Assembly: GCA_965240325.2 (NCBI GenBank)
Contig: OZ251248.1
Location: forward strand, 992,001 to 1,056,000
DNA: 64,000 bases
Direction: 5' to 3'
DNA from: Rebecca billardiae RCC1528
Taxonomy: Eukaryota; Haptophyta
This document shows positions 10,515 to 22,045 of this stretch, piece by piece (position 1 is the first letter of the stretch; every line of letters starts with the position of its first letter). The position numbers were made by a program, and so were the translations under genes. The notes beneath the pieces are model-generated. The model was not told where the DNA came from. It saw nothing but the letters and a program-made list of their open reading frames with translations, and ran no database searches.

Positions 10515-11119
10515 TGGAGCGCTCGTTGGAACTTGACGCCGGTTTGGCGCCCGCGCGGCGAGGGCGACGACGGGCGTACACGGGGCCCGCGGCGGCGGGA
10601 AGCGCGCGGGCGCGGCCGAGAACGGCACGGTCCGGACGCCTCTCGCCAGCCGCGGACGCGCACCGCGCCTCCTCCTCGCACGCTGCTAACTTGATCCGGG
10701 TTGAACGGTGGTTTTGCTGCCGACCAGCTCAAGTTCCACGGCTGGTCAAGGTTCGGCTTGCGACCTCGCCGCTGGTGCTTGCAAGAAGGTACACGAGTTG
10801 GTCGAACTCCCACGCACCCGCTCTGCGCTCGTCGACGCCCTCTGAAGGTGACTCGGGGTGCATGCCGGGCAGTGGAATGCAGTGGTTCGGCGTTGCCTCT
10901 CAGTCGTCCAGCGCGTAGGCCATGTAGCGCGGGTGTGGTGCGCGCATGGCCCGGTAATTCGGTCGCGGCATGTCTGTCTGGGCTGCCCAAGGCCTGCCGC
11001 ACCGCAAAGCGAGCGCTCAGGAGCGTGTGCCGACCGTGCCAGCCCCGCCGAGATGGGGCACTTCGCTGGGAAATGCGGTGTCAAGTTCCAAGCCCCGCCA
11101 AGTTCCAACGAGCGCTCCA
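10515..11119. mobile_element. possible TA-flanked inverted-repeat element
   Basis: A 21-bp terminal sequence beginning TGGAGCGCTCGTTGGAACTT at 10515 is repeated inverted, exactly, ending at 11119. Each side is bordered by TA (10513-10514 and 11120-11121), as Tc1/mariner-type insertions would leave. The 605-bp body has no transposase frame. The right end also holds a direct near-repeat of the AAGTTCCAA motif. TA borders are weak evidence on their own, so the class is tentative. Confidence 0.5.
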
Positions 11120-11121
11120 TA

Positions 11122-12945
11122 GATGCATAAAGCACCACCTGCCACTTGCCAGGCTCTTATTATTATATGGGTTGGCGCTGCGCGTCAACTTGGGCTGGAA
11201 ACCTGTTTCTGAAACGCATGATGGCTCGCCGGCCGGTAGCCCGAGCTCGGAATTCCGACGCTGCCATGGGCATGGGCGCGACAGGGGCGCAGCGGCGGGG
11301 CTGACGACGCGCACGCCTGTGCATGTCTGACCACGGCGTGCGCGCTGCAATGACTGGCCCGTCTGCAGCAACACGCCGAGCGCTGTGAGTGAGAGTGTGG
11401 CCCGCGCCCAAGCGAGAACGCGGGCCGGGCGGCACTCCACCGACCTCGCCGGCCGCCGACCAGCCTGCGGCCGCCTGCTGCAGCTCGTGGGACACGCAGT
11501 CGCGGGCTCGCGCGTGGAGGGCGGACCTGCGCGTATGCGCCCACCGGGCTTGCCGCTTCATCCGCTGGCACCGCAGGCGAGCCGCTCGTCGCGCGCGGTG
11601 CAGGTCGAGCCCTCCGCCGCCACCGAGCCGGCGCCACGCCTCGCGCTCGTGCTCGAGCTGAGGCGGCGCGTGTCGCCCGAGCCGGCGGGTTCGCGCGCGT
11701 GCGCGTGGTGGGCAGCCTCGCGCGTGCGCCCGCCGCGCGCCCCGCGTCGCTCGCTTGGCGCCGTACGCGACGTCAAGGGCGACCCTTGGAATGGCGTGGG
11801 CTCTCGCCTCTCGTCCTTCACGGGACGTCGTCGACGCGAGGCCGCGCGAGGTTGCTCCGATGCTCGTAGTCCAATGCAAGATGATACCCGCGTGCCACTA
11901 TCAGCGCGCCCTTTCCCTCGTGAAATGTCTAGCGAGAAAGTGACGGTTCGTGCGAATGTGAAGTGTGAACTGTGAACTCGCGACACGACGAATATTGGGC
12001 CGATGCGATTCGCGCGAATGTGAGTACGCAAAGCGCCGAACGACGAGCGGTTTTTGACAGAACGACGAGCGGCTTTTGTCCTATGGGGCGCATAAGCGGG
12101 TACGCGAATTGCGCTTATGTGACCCCGTGCGTGCGTGGGCGGGGAGAAGGGGCGTCAAAAAAAGGGGTGCGACGGGCTGGTCCCCAGCGTGAAGTCGTGC
12201 CTTTGTTCTCGTGGGTTTCCAGAATCCGGAGCACGCATTATTATATCGTCATCACGAGCCCAATATGATGAGCCATGCGGCGAACGAAACCCAAATTCTC
12301 CGAATTGAGAATATTCCATTCATCACGCTTGAATCGTGAGATTTTCAGTTTCGTCGTCTTTTATGGAATCCGCGCCGCATCGGTCCAGTCTCGTCGAACC
12401 ACGTACCGGGGCTGGATGGCTGGACCCCCGCAAAATTCGGACCACGTGCGTCGATCCCGAGTGGGTTCGTCACAGGACGGAGCGGTTGATGACGGCCTTC
12501 GCGAATCGGCCCGTTATCTGATACTTGAGCTGCCGCAACCAATTAGTCGGCTCGAAGGAGAAGTTTTGTTGAGTGGACATTCCTTAACACCTATATAAGG
12601 GGTCCACGGTCGGTCCGTCGCGGTAGCGGTGTGATGTTACGACACGTATACCTCGGGAGATGTGCTCTGTGCTCGGGGAGATCGAGTGAAACCTCCTGAA
12701 AAAGGACGCCCGAATACGACGCCGCAGACAAGGTACGGCACTTGCATCCGCCGGTCCACTCCCTCTTGAAACGTCACAAATGCGTCTGCCCAAACACGAT
12801 TTCATGATTGCTATGATTGTTTGAAAGATCCACACACTCGCTGCAAGCTGATTTGAGATTGTCGATTATATACGGCGTGATTGAGTTCCGCGCCCGAGAG
12901 GAGTACTCCAGCACCATCGGCACGATTCGTTACCCACCACCGTAG
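11122..12945. other. intergenic, no gene recognised
   Basis: G+C-rich 11150-11960 gives long overlapping frames on both strands with Arg/Ala-rich, domain-free translations, which I take as compositional artefacts. The stretch 11960-12945 is lower in GC with no coherent frame. A gene with many short exons cannot be excluded. Confidence 0.45.
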
Positions 12946-13204
12946 TTGTGGGCCACGGTACCGGAGTGCCCCCCCCTGAAGATTCGGGCGGCCAAATTAA
13001 GCGCCCCGGCCGAGGTGCGTGGAATGTCCGCCGAGCCGGGCGGTGCGGTTCCGTGCCAGGTTCCGCCCGAGCGAGCGTCCCTCGGCTTGGGTCGGGGGCA
13101 GTTCGGAGGCTTGGTGCACACCTCGCCCCTCACTCCCCCTCCTCCACCTCGCCCCGCTCTCGCCGAGGCGCAGCCGCGCGCCCACCCAGCCACTCCACAG
13201 CCCG

Positions 13205-14653
13205 ATGTCGCACGGCGGCGGTCCTGGCAGCCCCCAGGTCAAGCAGCGCATGGTGTGGACGGCGGAGCTCCACGCCAAGTTCGAAGAGGCCGTCGAGGAG
13301 CTCGGCGGCATCGAGACGGCCAAGCCCGCGGCGATCCTCGCGCTCATGTCGGTGACGTGGCTGACGCGGGACCAGGTGAAGAGCCACCTGCAGAAGTACA
13401 GCGCGGTGCGCAAGCGCCGCGCCGCAGTCGACGACGACGACTCCGGCGCCGCCGGCAGCGACGACGGCGGCGGCAACGGCGGCGGCGGCGGCGGCGGCGG
13501 CTCGCGCGGCCGCGGCTCCGAGCGCGGCGACGACGGGCCGGGCTCTTCGCGCAAGCGCGCGCGCAACAAGGGGCGCGGCTCGGACCGCCGCGACGGCGAG
13601 AGCAACGCGTACAACGGCTCCGCCTCGCAGTGGCCCGAGCAGCAGCCGTGGCCGATGCAGCCCCAGGCCATGTACCCGCAGCAGCCGCAGCAGCAGGGCG
13701 GCGGCTACGGCCCTCCGCCCGGCGGCGGCGGGTACGGCCCGCCGCCGGGCGGCGGCTGGATGGATCCGAACGGCATGGGCATGCCGCCGCCGCAGCACGG
13801 CCCGCCGTCGGGCCCGCCCTCGCAGATGTGGCAGGGCTACGGCCCGCCGCCGCCGCAGCAGCAGCAGCAAGGCTACGGGCCGCCGCAGCAGATGCCGCCG
13901 CCGCCGCCGCCGCACGACAACGGCGGCATGCCCTACGACCAGCAGCCGCACTGGCAGCAGGGCCCGCCGCCGGCGCAGCAGCAGCAGCAGCAGATGCCGC
14001 CGCAGCAGCACTACCCGCACAACCAAGGCCCCTACGCGCAGCCGCCGCCGCACGCACAGCAGCCGTACGGCGGCGGCGGCATGATGATGGGCGGCGGCGG
14101 CCACGAGCAGATGGGCGGCGGGCCGGCGCCGCACAACATGGGTGGCTCGTCGGGGTCGTACCGGCCGTGGCCGCCGCAGAACCAGCAGCAGGGCCCGCCG
14201 CAGCACCCGCAGCAGGGCCCCGGCAACTGGATGCCCCCGCCCCCGCAGCAGCACCACCACAGCGGCGGCGGCGGCGGCCACGGCGGCTCGCACAGCCACG
14301 GCGGCCCGCCCGGCCCGCCGCACGGGCCGGGCGGCGGCGGCGGCGGCGAGGGCGCGTACCCGCACCCGCCGGTGTCGTCGAACGGCGCCGCGCCGCCGAG
14401 CCACGCCAAGAAGCCCGACACCGCCGAGGCCTTCGACGAGGAGGAGTCGTGGCGCGAGCAGCGGCGGCTGCAGCAGGAGGTCTCGGACGCGCTCGACAAG
14501 CACATCAGCGCGACGCGCGTCAAGAAGGAGGCGGGCACGCTCGTGGTGAACGACGGCACGCGGCGCTCGGTGCGCAACCTGCGGTACGGCATCCTCGCGC
14601 TGACGGGCAAGTACGCGCAGCTCGTCGCGATGCTCGTCGGGCCGCAGGGCTGA
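13205..14653 (+). CDS. GARP-type (Myb-like, SHLQKY) transcription factor
   Basis: An intronless gene of 482 residues. Residues about 13-72 form a single Myb-like GARP domain: it starts VKQRMVWTAELHAKFEEAV and ends DQVKSHLQKYSAVRKRR, the diagnostic KSHLQKY third helix of plant and algal G2-like/response-regulator-B DNA-binding proteins. There is no receiver domain, so it resembles the GLK/PHR side of the family. A long Gly/Pro/Gln/His-rich disordered region (about 75-400) follows. A separate C-terminal block of about 75 residues, acidic then basic (from about PDTAEAFDEEESWREQRRLQ), looks folded or coiled. The start at 13205 is preferred over the upstream in-frame ATG at 13019 because the extension is Pro/Arg-rich leader. 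Confidence 0.85.
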   Translation: MSHGGGPGSPQVKQRMVWTAELHAKFEEAVEELGGIETAKPAAILALMSVTWLTRDQVKSHLQKYSAVRKRRAAVDDDDSGAAGSDDGGGNGGGGGGGGSRGRGSERGDDGPGSSRKRARNKGRGSDRRDGESNAYNGSASQWPEQQPWPMQPQAMYPQQPQQQGGGYGPPPGGGGYGPPPGGGWMDPNGMGMPPPQHGPPSGPPSQMWQGYGPPPPQQQQQGYGPPQQMPPPPPPHDNGGMPYDQQPHWQQGPPPAQQQQQQMPPQQHYPHNQGPYAQPPPHAQQPYGGGGMMMGGGGHEQMGGGPAPHNMGGSSGSYRPWPPQNQQQGPPQHPQQGPGNWMPPPPQQHHHSGGGGGHGGSHSHGGPPGPPHGPGGGGGGEGAYPHPPVSSNGAAPPSHAKKPDTAEAFDEEESWREQRRLQQEVSDALDKHISATRVKKEAGTLVVNDGTRRSVRNLRYGILALTGKYAQLVAMLVGPQG

Positions 14654-16560
14654 GCCCCGCCCGCGCGCGCCGGCCCACCCCAAGCCGGCCGCGCACGCCG
14701 CCCTCCAAGCATTCCGAGCAAGAAGGAACTGCCGAGGTGGCCTCCGCGCCGCCGACGCGCACGCCGACACCACACGGAGCAGCAGGACTGGCATTCGACT
14801 CGACTGACGGCGGACGGGCCGCGGGCGCGCCGCCCGCGCCGCGCTCTCGCGGCCCGCCCCCTCGCTGGATTGCGCGAACGGGACCGTACTTTCTGAATTC
14901 TGGCACAGCGCCGCAGCATAACGGGCTGCGTCACAGCCTCGCGCGCGCAGTGCCGCTGCCGCCTGAACGTGTAGCAGCGTGGAGTGTACTCAGACTGTGT
15001 ACTCAGCGCTGACTGACACCTGTGACGCTGCGCCCTGCGCGCGTGTCTCGCGCGGCACGACGACTCGCACGGGCCCTTATTAGTGATTCGTCCGCCATTG
15101 TGTGACAGGCCTGTTTTATTTCTACGAGAGCCCAACGACTACCCCATAAAACGGCGACATTCCCACATCATTCAGCACCAAAACGCGGTAATAAATCAAA
15201 TGGCGGCTTGCCCGCTGGTGGTGGGTGCCGGCGCGATTGCGGAGTAGTGATGGCACGTCGTTGGCGCATTCTCGTGCTAGCGCGCTGACCTGTAGCAAAA
15301 GATGTTGCCATGGCATGCTGCTTAGCCTTGCCTGGTGCTTCGCCATGACACAGAGGTCACTCGCAGCGCACGGCGGTGTGACGATCGCCGCGCCGCGGCG
15401 GCAAACCGCAGTTGCGGGCGCGCTGCGAGCTGCAAGCACTCTGCCTTGGCTGCGTCGCGCCCGTGTCAGTTGGTGAACCAGGATTGTTGAACGACCGATG
15501 GGCTGCAAACGATACCAGCTACACTCGCTCCGCCGCCACTTCCTTGTCGAGCGTGAGATGCTTCCGTTGCGTGCGCTCGCATGCAGCTTGCCGCGCCTGC
15601 ATTTGAACGTGGTCACGGCAGGTTGGTGGGCTGGTTGCTCAGGCCTCCTCGGCGTAGATGACGACAGGGTGCGTGCCACGCATATCCATGACGCGCGGAA
15701 AGGCGTGCACACGCGTCCTCGCGCATCTGGCAGGCTGCAGTCTTGGCCAAGATGATGAGAACAAGGCCTGCCAGTGCCCTGCCGCGCGGGCGCGAGTGCG
15801 CAGAGAGATCTGGCTTCTGACCCGTGCTCTTCAGTGTACCTCGTGTGCGACGACGACGAGGCGGACGAGCGCCGCAACTGGATTCCTGCACTCACCGGTC
15901 ACCGAGGAGTGCAGGAATCGCGTTCCTCGCGCACGCCGGGGCCGCCATCGGCCGTGAGAGGTATCCATACACTGAACGGGGCGTGACACCGATTCCCACC
16001 AGAGGCTGGCAGGCACGGGTTTGTCGCCGTGACATACATAGTTACAAATGGAATCTGGTAGAAATGAAACAGGCCGACAGCACGGCTGATGATGGCGGCG
16101 GCGCGCGCCGCGCCATAAGCCCGGGCCCGCGGCCGGTGCTGAGTCAGCTGTCGGACTTATTCAGCCCGAGTCGGCCGGAGTCCCGCCACGCCCGGCTGCC
16201 AGTGGCAGGCTGGCGGGCACCGTGCCAGTGCCACGGGCCCCACTCTACGGCGGCCCGGCGGCCGGCACCGGCCCGCGACCGGCGGCGGGCCAACTGCTAC
16301 TCACTACGGTATCACTCTGACTCAGGCAGCGGGCTGGCGGGCCGCAACTCGCAATAAGTCAGAGTGACTAAGTCTTGTCTCTTAGTCAGTACGGGCAGAC
16401 TATAATAATAACTGATATGATATGTCTGATGAAGTTCCGGTCGTACTCCGTCCGCGCACTCCGCGCCAGCCTGCGGCGCCAGCCTATGCCCCTATATACG
16501 CAGGCTTCGGCGCGTCTATATAGATTATAGAAGCCCGCCGGCCCGGCTGAATTAAAAACT
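14654..16560. other. intergenic, no gene recognised
   Basis: A minus-strand frame of 257 residues (15122-15895) has a less skewed composition than most shadow frames but no domain, and I could not support it as a gene. At 15881-15919 there is a 13-bp perfect inverted repeat (GATTCCTGCACTC) with a 13-base loop. The stretch 16,140-16,400 is rich in GAGTCAG/GACTCA-like repeats. Confidence 0.45.
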
Positions 16561-18068
16561 CTGCCCTGGCGGGCGGGGGGGTCGGCGGGCCGTGCCAGTG
16601 CTGTCGCAATATTTCCCCAGCGGGTTCGCGCCTTTTATTTAGCGGTTTGACGGGCGCAGGCCATGACGAATAACAATGCGACTACACACAGATGATGGTG
16701 AGCTACCTGACTCACTGACGAATAATAACGCGACAGATGACTCTGGTGATCTCACCGACAGTGTGATTGCGCGTGTATTCGTGCACCCACTCCGCGCTAC
16801 TCGTCATCCCGGGTGCCGAGCCGTCGACTGCGCGCACGCACTGCCAACTGATTGGCGTGCGACGGGCGGCTTGCTTGTGACGCCTGACGGTGACGGTTCA
16901 ATGTCCTCGGAGCTAAACAGTGGTGGCGGAGTGTGATGTCATGTTTCATTTGTTTAGGTCGTCTGGAAGTGGAAGTGCGGTGCGCGCGCGCGCAGTGCGA
17001 GAGCGTGTGCCACTCGCGATCGAGGGTGGGCACGCGCTGCTCGAGCAGGCACAGGAAGCGCAGCGCATGTGCCACTGGCTTCACGACGTCGGCGTCGTCC
17101 CGCAGCGCTCGTGACATGGTGGAGGATGGGGCGACAATGTTGCACGCTCGGCGTTTCAGCTCGTCGCGGATGCGCCTCTGGGATCGGTCATAGCGCTGTG
17201 CGACGAGGGCCGCCGACTCGCCAAGACGCGGTTCCTTCCACGGCTGCAAACCCGGGAGGTGCGTGCGGTGCGCGTCGTACGCCGCTTTGCGCTGCCCCTC
17301 CGTCGCATTGGTCACCGTCGGCGCCATGCAGGCCGGACGTGGGCCCTCGAGCGCCGAGCGATCTTTGGCCGCGAGCTCGCGAGCGCGAAAGATGATCGCC
17401 CGCGCTCTGGAACACCACCGATCGTAGCAAACGGATTTGCATGCGCCCGACCTTGCCACCGCGGGGCACGCGACAGTCCGGTGTGTGGATTCCGGTTATG
17501 GTGTTCAGAAGGCCGCGCCAAAGCTTGCGTCGCGTGCGATGGCGCTTCCCGCTCGCGAGACGCCTCGTGATGAGGGCCGTTCCGCACCGAGCCCGACGCG
17601 CGACGGTGAATCGAGCGAGGCGGCCATCGTGCGCAGCGCTTGATGCTATGGCCGGTGCGAGCTTTCGACGTGCACGTCGGGCGAGGATCGCCCCAGGTCG
17701 CACGATCGTGTCGACGCGCCGAGCGTACCGCTCCAAACGCGTCGATTTAGCCCCCGTTCGACCTGCACGCGAGACGACGAGGGCAGCAATCGCGAATCGG
17801 GCGAAAACCCGTCTAGGGAATCCTCGCGCGATGTCCGCGCCGGCGTTGGATTCGGCGCGCGCGGCCCACGCGCTCCGCGTCATCCAGGACTCTCTTTCGG
17901 CCGAGCGTCCCCAGTGGGAGCTGCGAGGGCGCCCGGTAGTGAGCGAAGCGACCCGGCAGTGAGCGAGGCGATTTTCTTTTCTTTGCGAGGCGATTTTCTT
18001 TTTTCCTTTTCTTTTTCTTATCTTTTTCCCGGGCACTACTACAAGGGGCGGACGACCTACGGCCCGCC
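16561..18068 (-). mobile_element. dispersed repeat, copy 2
   Basis: A diverged copy of 6612-8231. It has the uninterrupted target site (GTCTAGGG at 17811-17818) where copy 1 carries the MITE-like insertion, and the complete tail (17921-18068), in which the GTAGTGAGCGAAGCGA unit is partly duplicated. The segment 16797-16985 replaces the corresponding part of copy 1. Confidence 0.75.
16797..17327 (-). pseudogene. repeat-encoded hypothetical protein, copy 2 (C-terminus replaced)
   Basis: From the Met at 17327, the first about 120 residues align with the repeat protein at 6821-7408, including the block LCLLEQRVPTLDREWHTLSH. The C-terminal part is unrelated, because the DNA from about 16985 down to 16797 differs from the other copy. 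Either this copy has lost its natural end or both ends are chance. No known family is recognised. Confidence 0.4.
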
Positions 18069-18247
18069 ATATATAAGTGGACGATGGACCAGTCTATCTG
18101 CAGTGCGCCGAGCATGATGCACGATGCATTAATGCACTATGCAGGCCCGCGAGCGGGACGATAGACGCCCGATAGTGTATTCGGCGGGGCCGGCGGCCCC
18201 GGCGCTCACTCGGCTGAGGCGGCGCGCCGGCCCCCCCGGCGAGCGGG

Positions 18248-20896
18248 TCAGAGCAAGGTATCAAACTTGGCCGCACCGTCAGCCCCGCTCGTCGGCAGCG
18301 GCGCTCCTGTCGGCGGCTCGGCGGCGGGCTGTGGCGGTGCGGGCGCGGGCGGCGCGCCCGGCGGCGGCGGCTCTGCCGCCGCGAGCGCGGCGGCGGGCGG
18401 CTCGGCGCGGCGCGCGGCCGGGGCGTCCGCGGGCGGCTGCTCGGGGCGCGCCTCCTCGTCGTCGTCGACCATGCTGACGTACCCCACCGCGCCGCCCGCC
18501 CCCTGCGCCGCCGAGTGCTCGTCCGCCGCCTTGTCCAGCGCCTTGGCCATCTTGGCGCACTGGCCCTTGCACGCCCACGGCAGCACGGCCAGCAGACACA
18601 TGAGGAGGGCGAACGCGCCGCCGAGGAGGAGGCCGCGGGTGGAGCCGTTGAGCCCGCCGATGCCCGGGCCGTACGGGTAGAGCCCGCCGGCGCGCGGCGG
18701 CACCTCGCCCGCCTCGCACTCGAAGCCGTGCCCCACCGCGCAGTAGAAGCCCTGCAGGAACTGCAGCAGCGGCCGCTCCACCCACTCGCCCTTCTCAGGG
18801 TCGACGCAGCCGGGGCACTGCGCCGGCTGTGGCCACTGCAGCTTAGGGTGGTGCGGGTCATTGGACGTGCCGCCGGTGGCGTTGAGCCGGCGGTTCACCG
18901 CGTTGTGCATCCCCCACATGATCAGCACGCCCGTCTGGTGCGGGATCCCCTCCGCAATCTGCCCGCGCGAGATACGCCGCGAGATCGAGCGCGGCGCCGG
19001 GCGGGGGGTTGGTGTGAAGTCAGTCCGCGCGTCAGTCCGCGCGGCGGCGGCCCGCGGCGCGCGCTCCAGGCGTGCGCCGGCCACACCGACGCGCATCCCC
19101 CGCGCAGTGCGCCGCGCGCGCGGTGTGTGCGCGCGGCGCGCGGTGTGTGCGCCGCGCGGCGCTGCGCGCACCTGGTCCGTCATGTTGCCCGCCATCATTG
19201 CAAAGTGCAGCCGGCACTCGAGGCAGGAGAAGAAGTGGACGGCGTAGCCGTGGATGGCGGTGAGCGTGCGCGCGCTGTCCTCCTGCCGCGTGTTCATCTG
19301 CAGCGTGTGGAACGTCAGCCACAGCGAGCAAGGGAAGCCTCGGAGCCACGGCTGCGAGCCCGCGCATTGACGAAACGCGGCGGTTTCAGATTCGGACTCG
19401 GCCGGCGGCGGCGCGGAGCGCGCGGTGGGCGCGCCGTCGTCGGGCGTGCGCGCGCTGAGCTCGAAGCCGGCGGTGAGGTTGCGCCAGAGCGGGTACGTCA
19501 CGTTCGCGCGGCGCGGCGCCCCGCCACCGCCGCCCTCGCCCTCCTCCTCCGCGCGGCCGAGCGCGCCGAGCAGCCGCGAGCGCAGCCGCCCGACCGCCGC
19601 GCGCCCGCCCTTGGAAGGGAAATAGAAGGCGAGTGCGCGCATCCACTCGAGGAGTGCGGTCTCGAGCTCGGGGATGAGGCCGCCCGGCCCGGCGCCGACG
19701 ATCGCGAAGGGCACCTCGTGCGTGAACGCGTACGTCACCGCCGCGCACAGGTCGTCCAGCGAGACGTGCGACCAACGGTCAATCCCGCCGTTTGGGATCG
19801 GCTCCGCCGCCGCCGCCGCCGCCGAGTCGCTCGCGCCGTCAGCGTCGGCGTCGGCGTCGGCGGGCTCGGAGGCGTTGACGGGCTCCGGCGCGGGGCGCAC
19901 GCGGGCGTCGAGCCACGCCTCCACCGCCGCCACCGAGCTGTACTTCCCCGCGTACCGCTCGTACGGCGGCGGCGGCGGCGGCGGCCGGCCGTCGGCGGTC
20001 GGCGCGCCGTCCGGCGGCCGCGGCCGCTCCGGACGGATCACAACGATGGATGGCGGCGGGCCCGGGGGCGGGCTGGGCGTCGGCGGGTCGCGCGAGCGCG
20101 AGCGGCGGCGGCCCGACGGCGCGGGCGCGGGCGAGGGCGGCGGGCCGCCCAGCGCCGACGCCTCCGGCAGCCCGAGCGCCGAGAGCGCGCCGCGGCCGCC
20201 CGCCGAGTCCGGCTCCGGCACGAGCGCTAGCGCCGCGCGGCCGTGCAAGTCAAACGCGAGGCGCTGCGCGTCGAGCCCGCCGGGCGAGAGCGGCCAGAAG
20301 GCGACGGGGGTGCGGCCGCGCGCGGCCGCGCGCTCGAGGAGCGCGCGCGCGCCGGGCGCGCCCTCCGCCGTGCCGTACAGCGCGGGTATCTTGGGCAGTA
20401 CCCAGGTGAGTACGTCGTCGACCGAATCGAAGCCGCCCACGTGCATGGGCGCGCCGTCCTGCGAGAGTCCGGGGCCGTCGGGCGCGTCGGCCATCGCGAC
20501 GGCGGTGCGGATCACGCTCGGCCCCGCGCTCGCCGCGTCGAAGCTCGACGCGTCCCACACGAACACCGTCGGGAAGCCGGAGACGCCGAGGCCGAGGCAC
20601 GCGTTCATGTAGATGGCGCAGTCGATGCCGCCGACCTGCACGGCGTCGGACCACTCGGAGAGGTTGGCGGCGAGGGCCTGGTAGGTGGGCGCGAACGCCT
20701 GACAGTGCCCGCACCACGACGCGTACGCCTCGAGCACCCACGTCCGCCCGGGCTCCGCGCGGATCGAGTCGAGCTGGTACGGACGCAGCGTCACCACGGG
20801 CGAGTCGGGGCCGTACAGCGCGGCGGTGGCGGCGGACGGTGTGGCGCGGAGGGCGAGGAGGAGGAGGGGCGGGAGGAGGCGCGACGCCGTGCGCAT
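18248..20896 (-). CDS. quiescin sulfhydryl oxidase (QSOX), secretory-pathway disulfide oxidase
   Basis: QSOX transfers electrons from protein thiols to oxygen, making disulfides in the ER/Golgi lumen. Coding exons are 20896-19172 and 18958-18248, giving 811 residues. The intron is 213 bp, a multiple of three, so the frame stays open through it; removing it joins NMTDQ to IAEG. A signal peptide (MRTASRLLPPLLLLALRATP) is followed by a thioredoxin domain with the active site WCGHC at residues 61-65. The C-terminal half is an Erv/ALR domain: CAGSQPWLRGFPCSLW, then the catalytic CLEC pair, and after the intron the FAD-binding WGMHNAVNRRL and CPGC. A single TM helix (LLLGGAFALLMCLLAVLPWA) and a cytosolic Pro/Ala tail follow. 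A 78-residue in-frame upstream extension is rejected as leader. The gene is head-to-head with the Rab11 gene. Confidence 0.92.
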   Translation of the reverse strand: MRTASRLLPPLLLLALRATPSAATAALYGPDSPVVTLRPYQLDSIRAEPGRTWVLEAYASWCGHCQAFAPTYQALAANLSEWSDAVQVGGIDCAIYMNACLGLGVSGFPTVFVWDASSFDAASAGPSVIRTAVAMADAPDGPGLSQDGAPMHVGGFDSVDDVLTWVLPKIPALYGTAEGAPGARALLERAAARGRTPVAFWPLSPGGLDAQRLAFDLHGRAALALVPEPDSAGGRGALSALGLPEASALGGPPPSPAPAPSGRRRSRSRDPPTPSPPPGPPPSIVVIRPERPRPPDGAPTADGRPPPPPPPYERYAGKYSSVAAVEAWLDARVRPAPEPVNASEPADADADADGASDSAAAAAAEPIPNGGIDRWSHVSLDDLCAAVTYAFTHEVPFAIVGAGPGGLIPELETALLEWMRALAFYFPSKGGRAAVGRLRSRLLGALGRAEEEGEGGGGGAPRRANVTYPLWRNLTAGFELSARTPDDGAPTARSAPPPAESESETAAFRQCAGSQPWLRGFPCSLWLTFHTLQMNTRQEDSARTLTAIHGYAVHFFSCLECRLHFAMMAGNMTDQVRAAPRGAHTARRAHTPRARRTARGMRVGVAGARLERAPRAAAARTDARTDFTPTPRPAPRSISRRISRGQIAEGIPHQTGVLIMWGMHNAVNRRLNATGGTSNDPHHPKLQWPQPAQCPGCVDPEKGEWVERPLLQFLQGFYCAVGHGFECEAGEVPPRAGGLYPYGPGIGGLNGSTRGLLLGGAFALLMCLLAVLPWACKGQCAKMAKALDKAADEHSAAQGAGGAVGYVSMVDDDEEARPEQPPADAPAARRAEPPAAALAAAEPPPPGAPPAPAPPQPAAEPPTGAPLPTSGADGAAKFDTLL

Positions 20897-21178
20897 CGCG
20901 GCTGCTGGCGCGCGCGCTGGGCGGGGCGGCGACGGCCCGGCGCTCCGCGGGCGGCGGGCGGCCGTCGTGCTGATGACGATGAGGATGATCCCGGCGCGCG
21001 GGGCAACAGCCTGCGACTCTTGCGAGCCGCAGACGTTTTCGTGCGCGTGGACGCTCGGCTTTTGGTCAGCAGCGGTGCTCACGAGATCCGGGATCGACAG
21101 GCACCGCTTCAACCGCCGCCCGGACACTCCGTGCAGCAGCAGCGGGGGAGGCGGCTCGGCGCGAGAGCCTCCGCCGCC
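20897..21178. promoter_or_regulatory. shared intergenic promoter, QSOX / Rab11-like
   Basis: Only 282 bp separate the two divergent start codons, so both core promoters and leaders must lie here. No TATA box is visible. The segment includes GCCCGGACACT near 21118, a motif also found in the SEC24/TAF2 spacer. Confidence 0.6.
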
Positions 21179-21344
21179 ATGTCCACAACAGTGCGGTAAG
21201 GCGCTCGCGGCGCCGCGGCGGCCGGGGGCGGTGCTCGAAGGGGGCGCGCGTGGCGTGGCGCGCGCGCGCGGACAGGGCAGCGCGCCCGCTCGAGACCGCG
21301 GCCGCCGCTCGAGCCGGGCGCGCGCACGCGCGCCCCGCGCTCAC

Positions 21345-21381
<37 letters not shown>

Positions 21382-22045
21382 GCGTCGCGCCGCGCGCAGG
21401 GCGGACGACGACTACGACTACCTGTTCAAGGTGGTGATCATCGGCGACTCGGGCGTGGGCAAGTCCAACCTGCTCAGCCGCTTCACGCGCAACGAGTTCC
21501 ACCTCGACTCGAAGTCGACGATCGGCGTCGAGTTTGCGACGCGCTCGATCCAGCACGACGGCAAGATTATCAAAGCACAGATCTGGGACACGGCGGGGCA
21601 GGAGCGGTACCGCGCGATCACGAGCGCGTACTACCGCGGCGCGGTGGGCGCGCTCCTCGTCTACGACATCTCGAAGCGGCTCACCTTCGACAACGTCGAG
21701 CGCTGGCTCAAGGAGCTGCGCACACACGCCGACCCGTCGATCGAGGTGATGCTTGTGGGAAACAAATCGGACCTGAAGCACCTGCAGGCGGTGCTGACGG
21801 AGGACGCGAAGGCGTTCGCGGAGAAGGAGAAGCTCGCGTTCATCGAGACCTCCGCCCTCGACTCGACCAACGTCGACGTCGCCTTCGAGACCATCTTGAT
21901 TCAGATCTACAAAATCGTCACGAGGAAGAACCTCGAGGGCGCGGACGGCGGCGGCGCACCCAAGCCGGCGGGCGGGCAGGCGCAGACGATCTCGCTGGGC
22001 GAGCAGGGGAAGGGGGCGAAGGAGGGCTCGAAGAAGTGCTGCTAG
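21179..22045 (+). CDS. Rab11-family small GTPase
   Basis: A GTP-binding switch for recycling-endosome and trans-Golgi to surface traffic. Exon 1 (21179-21195) encodes MSTTVR across the junction, then a 204-bp intron with GTAAGG donor and GCGCAG acceptor, then exon 2 (21400-22045); the product is 220 residues. Visible motifs are the P-loop GDSGVGKS, the Rab11 switch [33 protein letters not shown] with GALLVYDI (Rab11-type switch II), NKSD and the ETSALDS loop. The C-terminal Cys-Cys is the geranylgeranylation site. The N-terminal [11 protein letters not shown] is also Rab11-like. Without the tiny first exon the gene would appear to begin at an internal Met past the P-loop start, so exon 1 is important. 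Confidence 0.95.

Noticed and set aside
15122-15895. 257-codon minus-strand frame
   Set aside because: Composition is less biased than other shadows, but there is no domain, no repeat support and no clear start context, so it was left unannotated as a gene.
16561-18068. Interpretation of the dispersed repeat as an LTR retroelement
   Set aside because: No long terminal direct repeats, primer-binding site or reverse-transcriptase motifs were seen.
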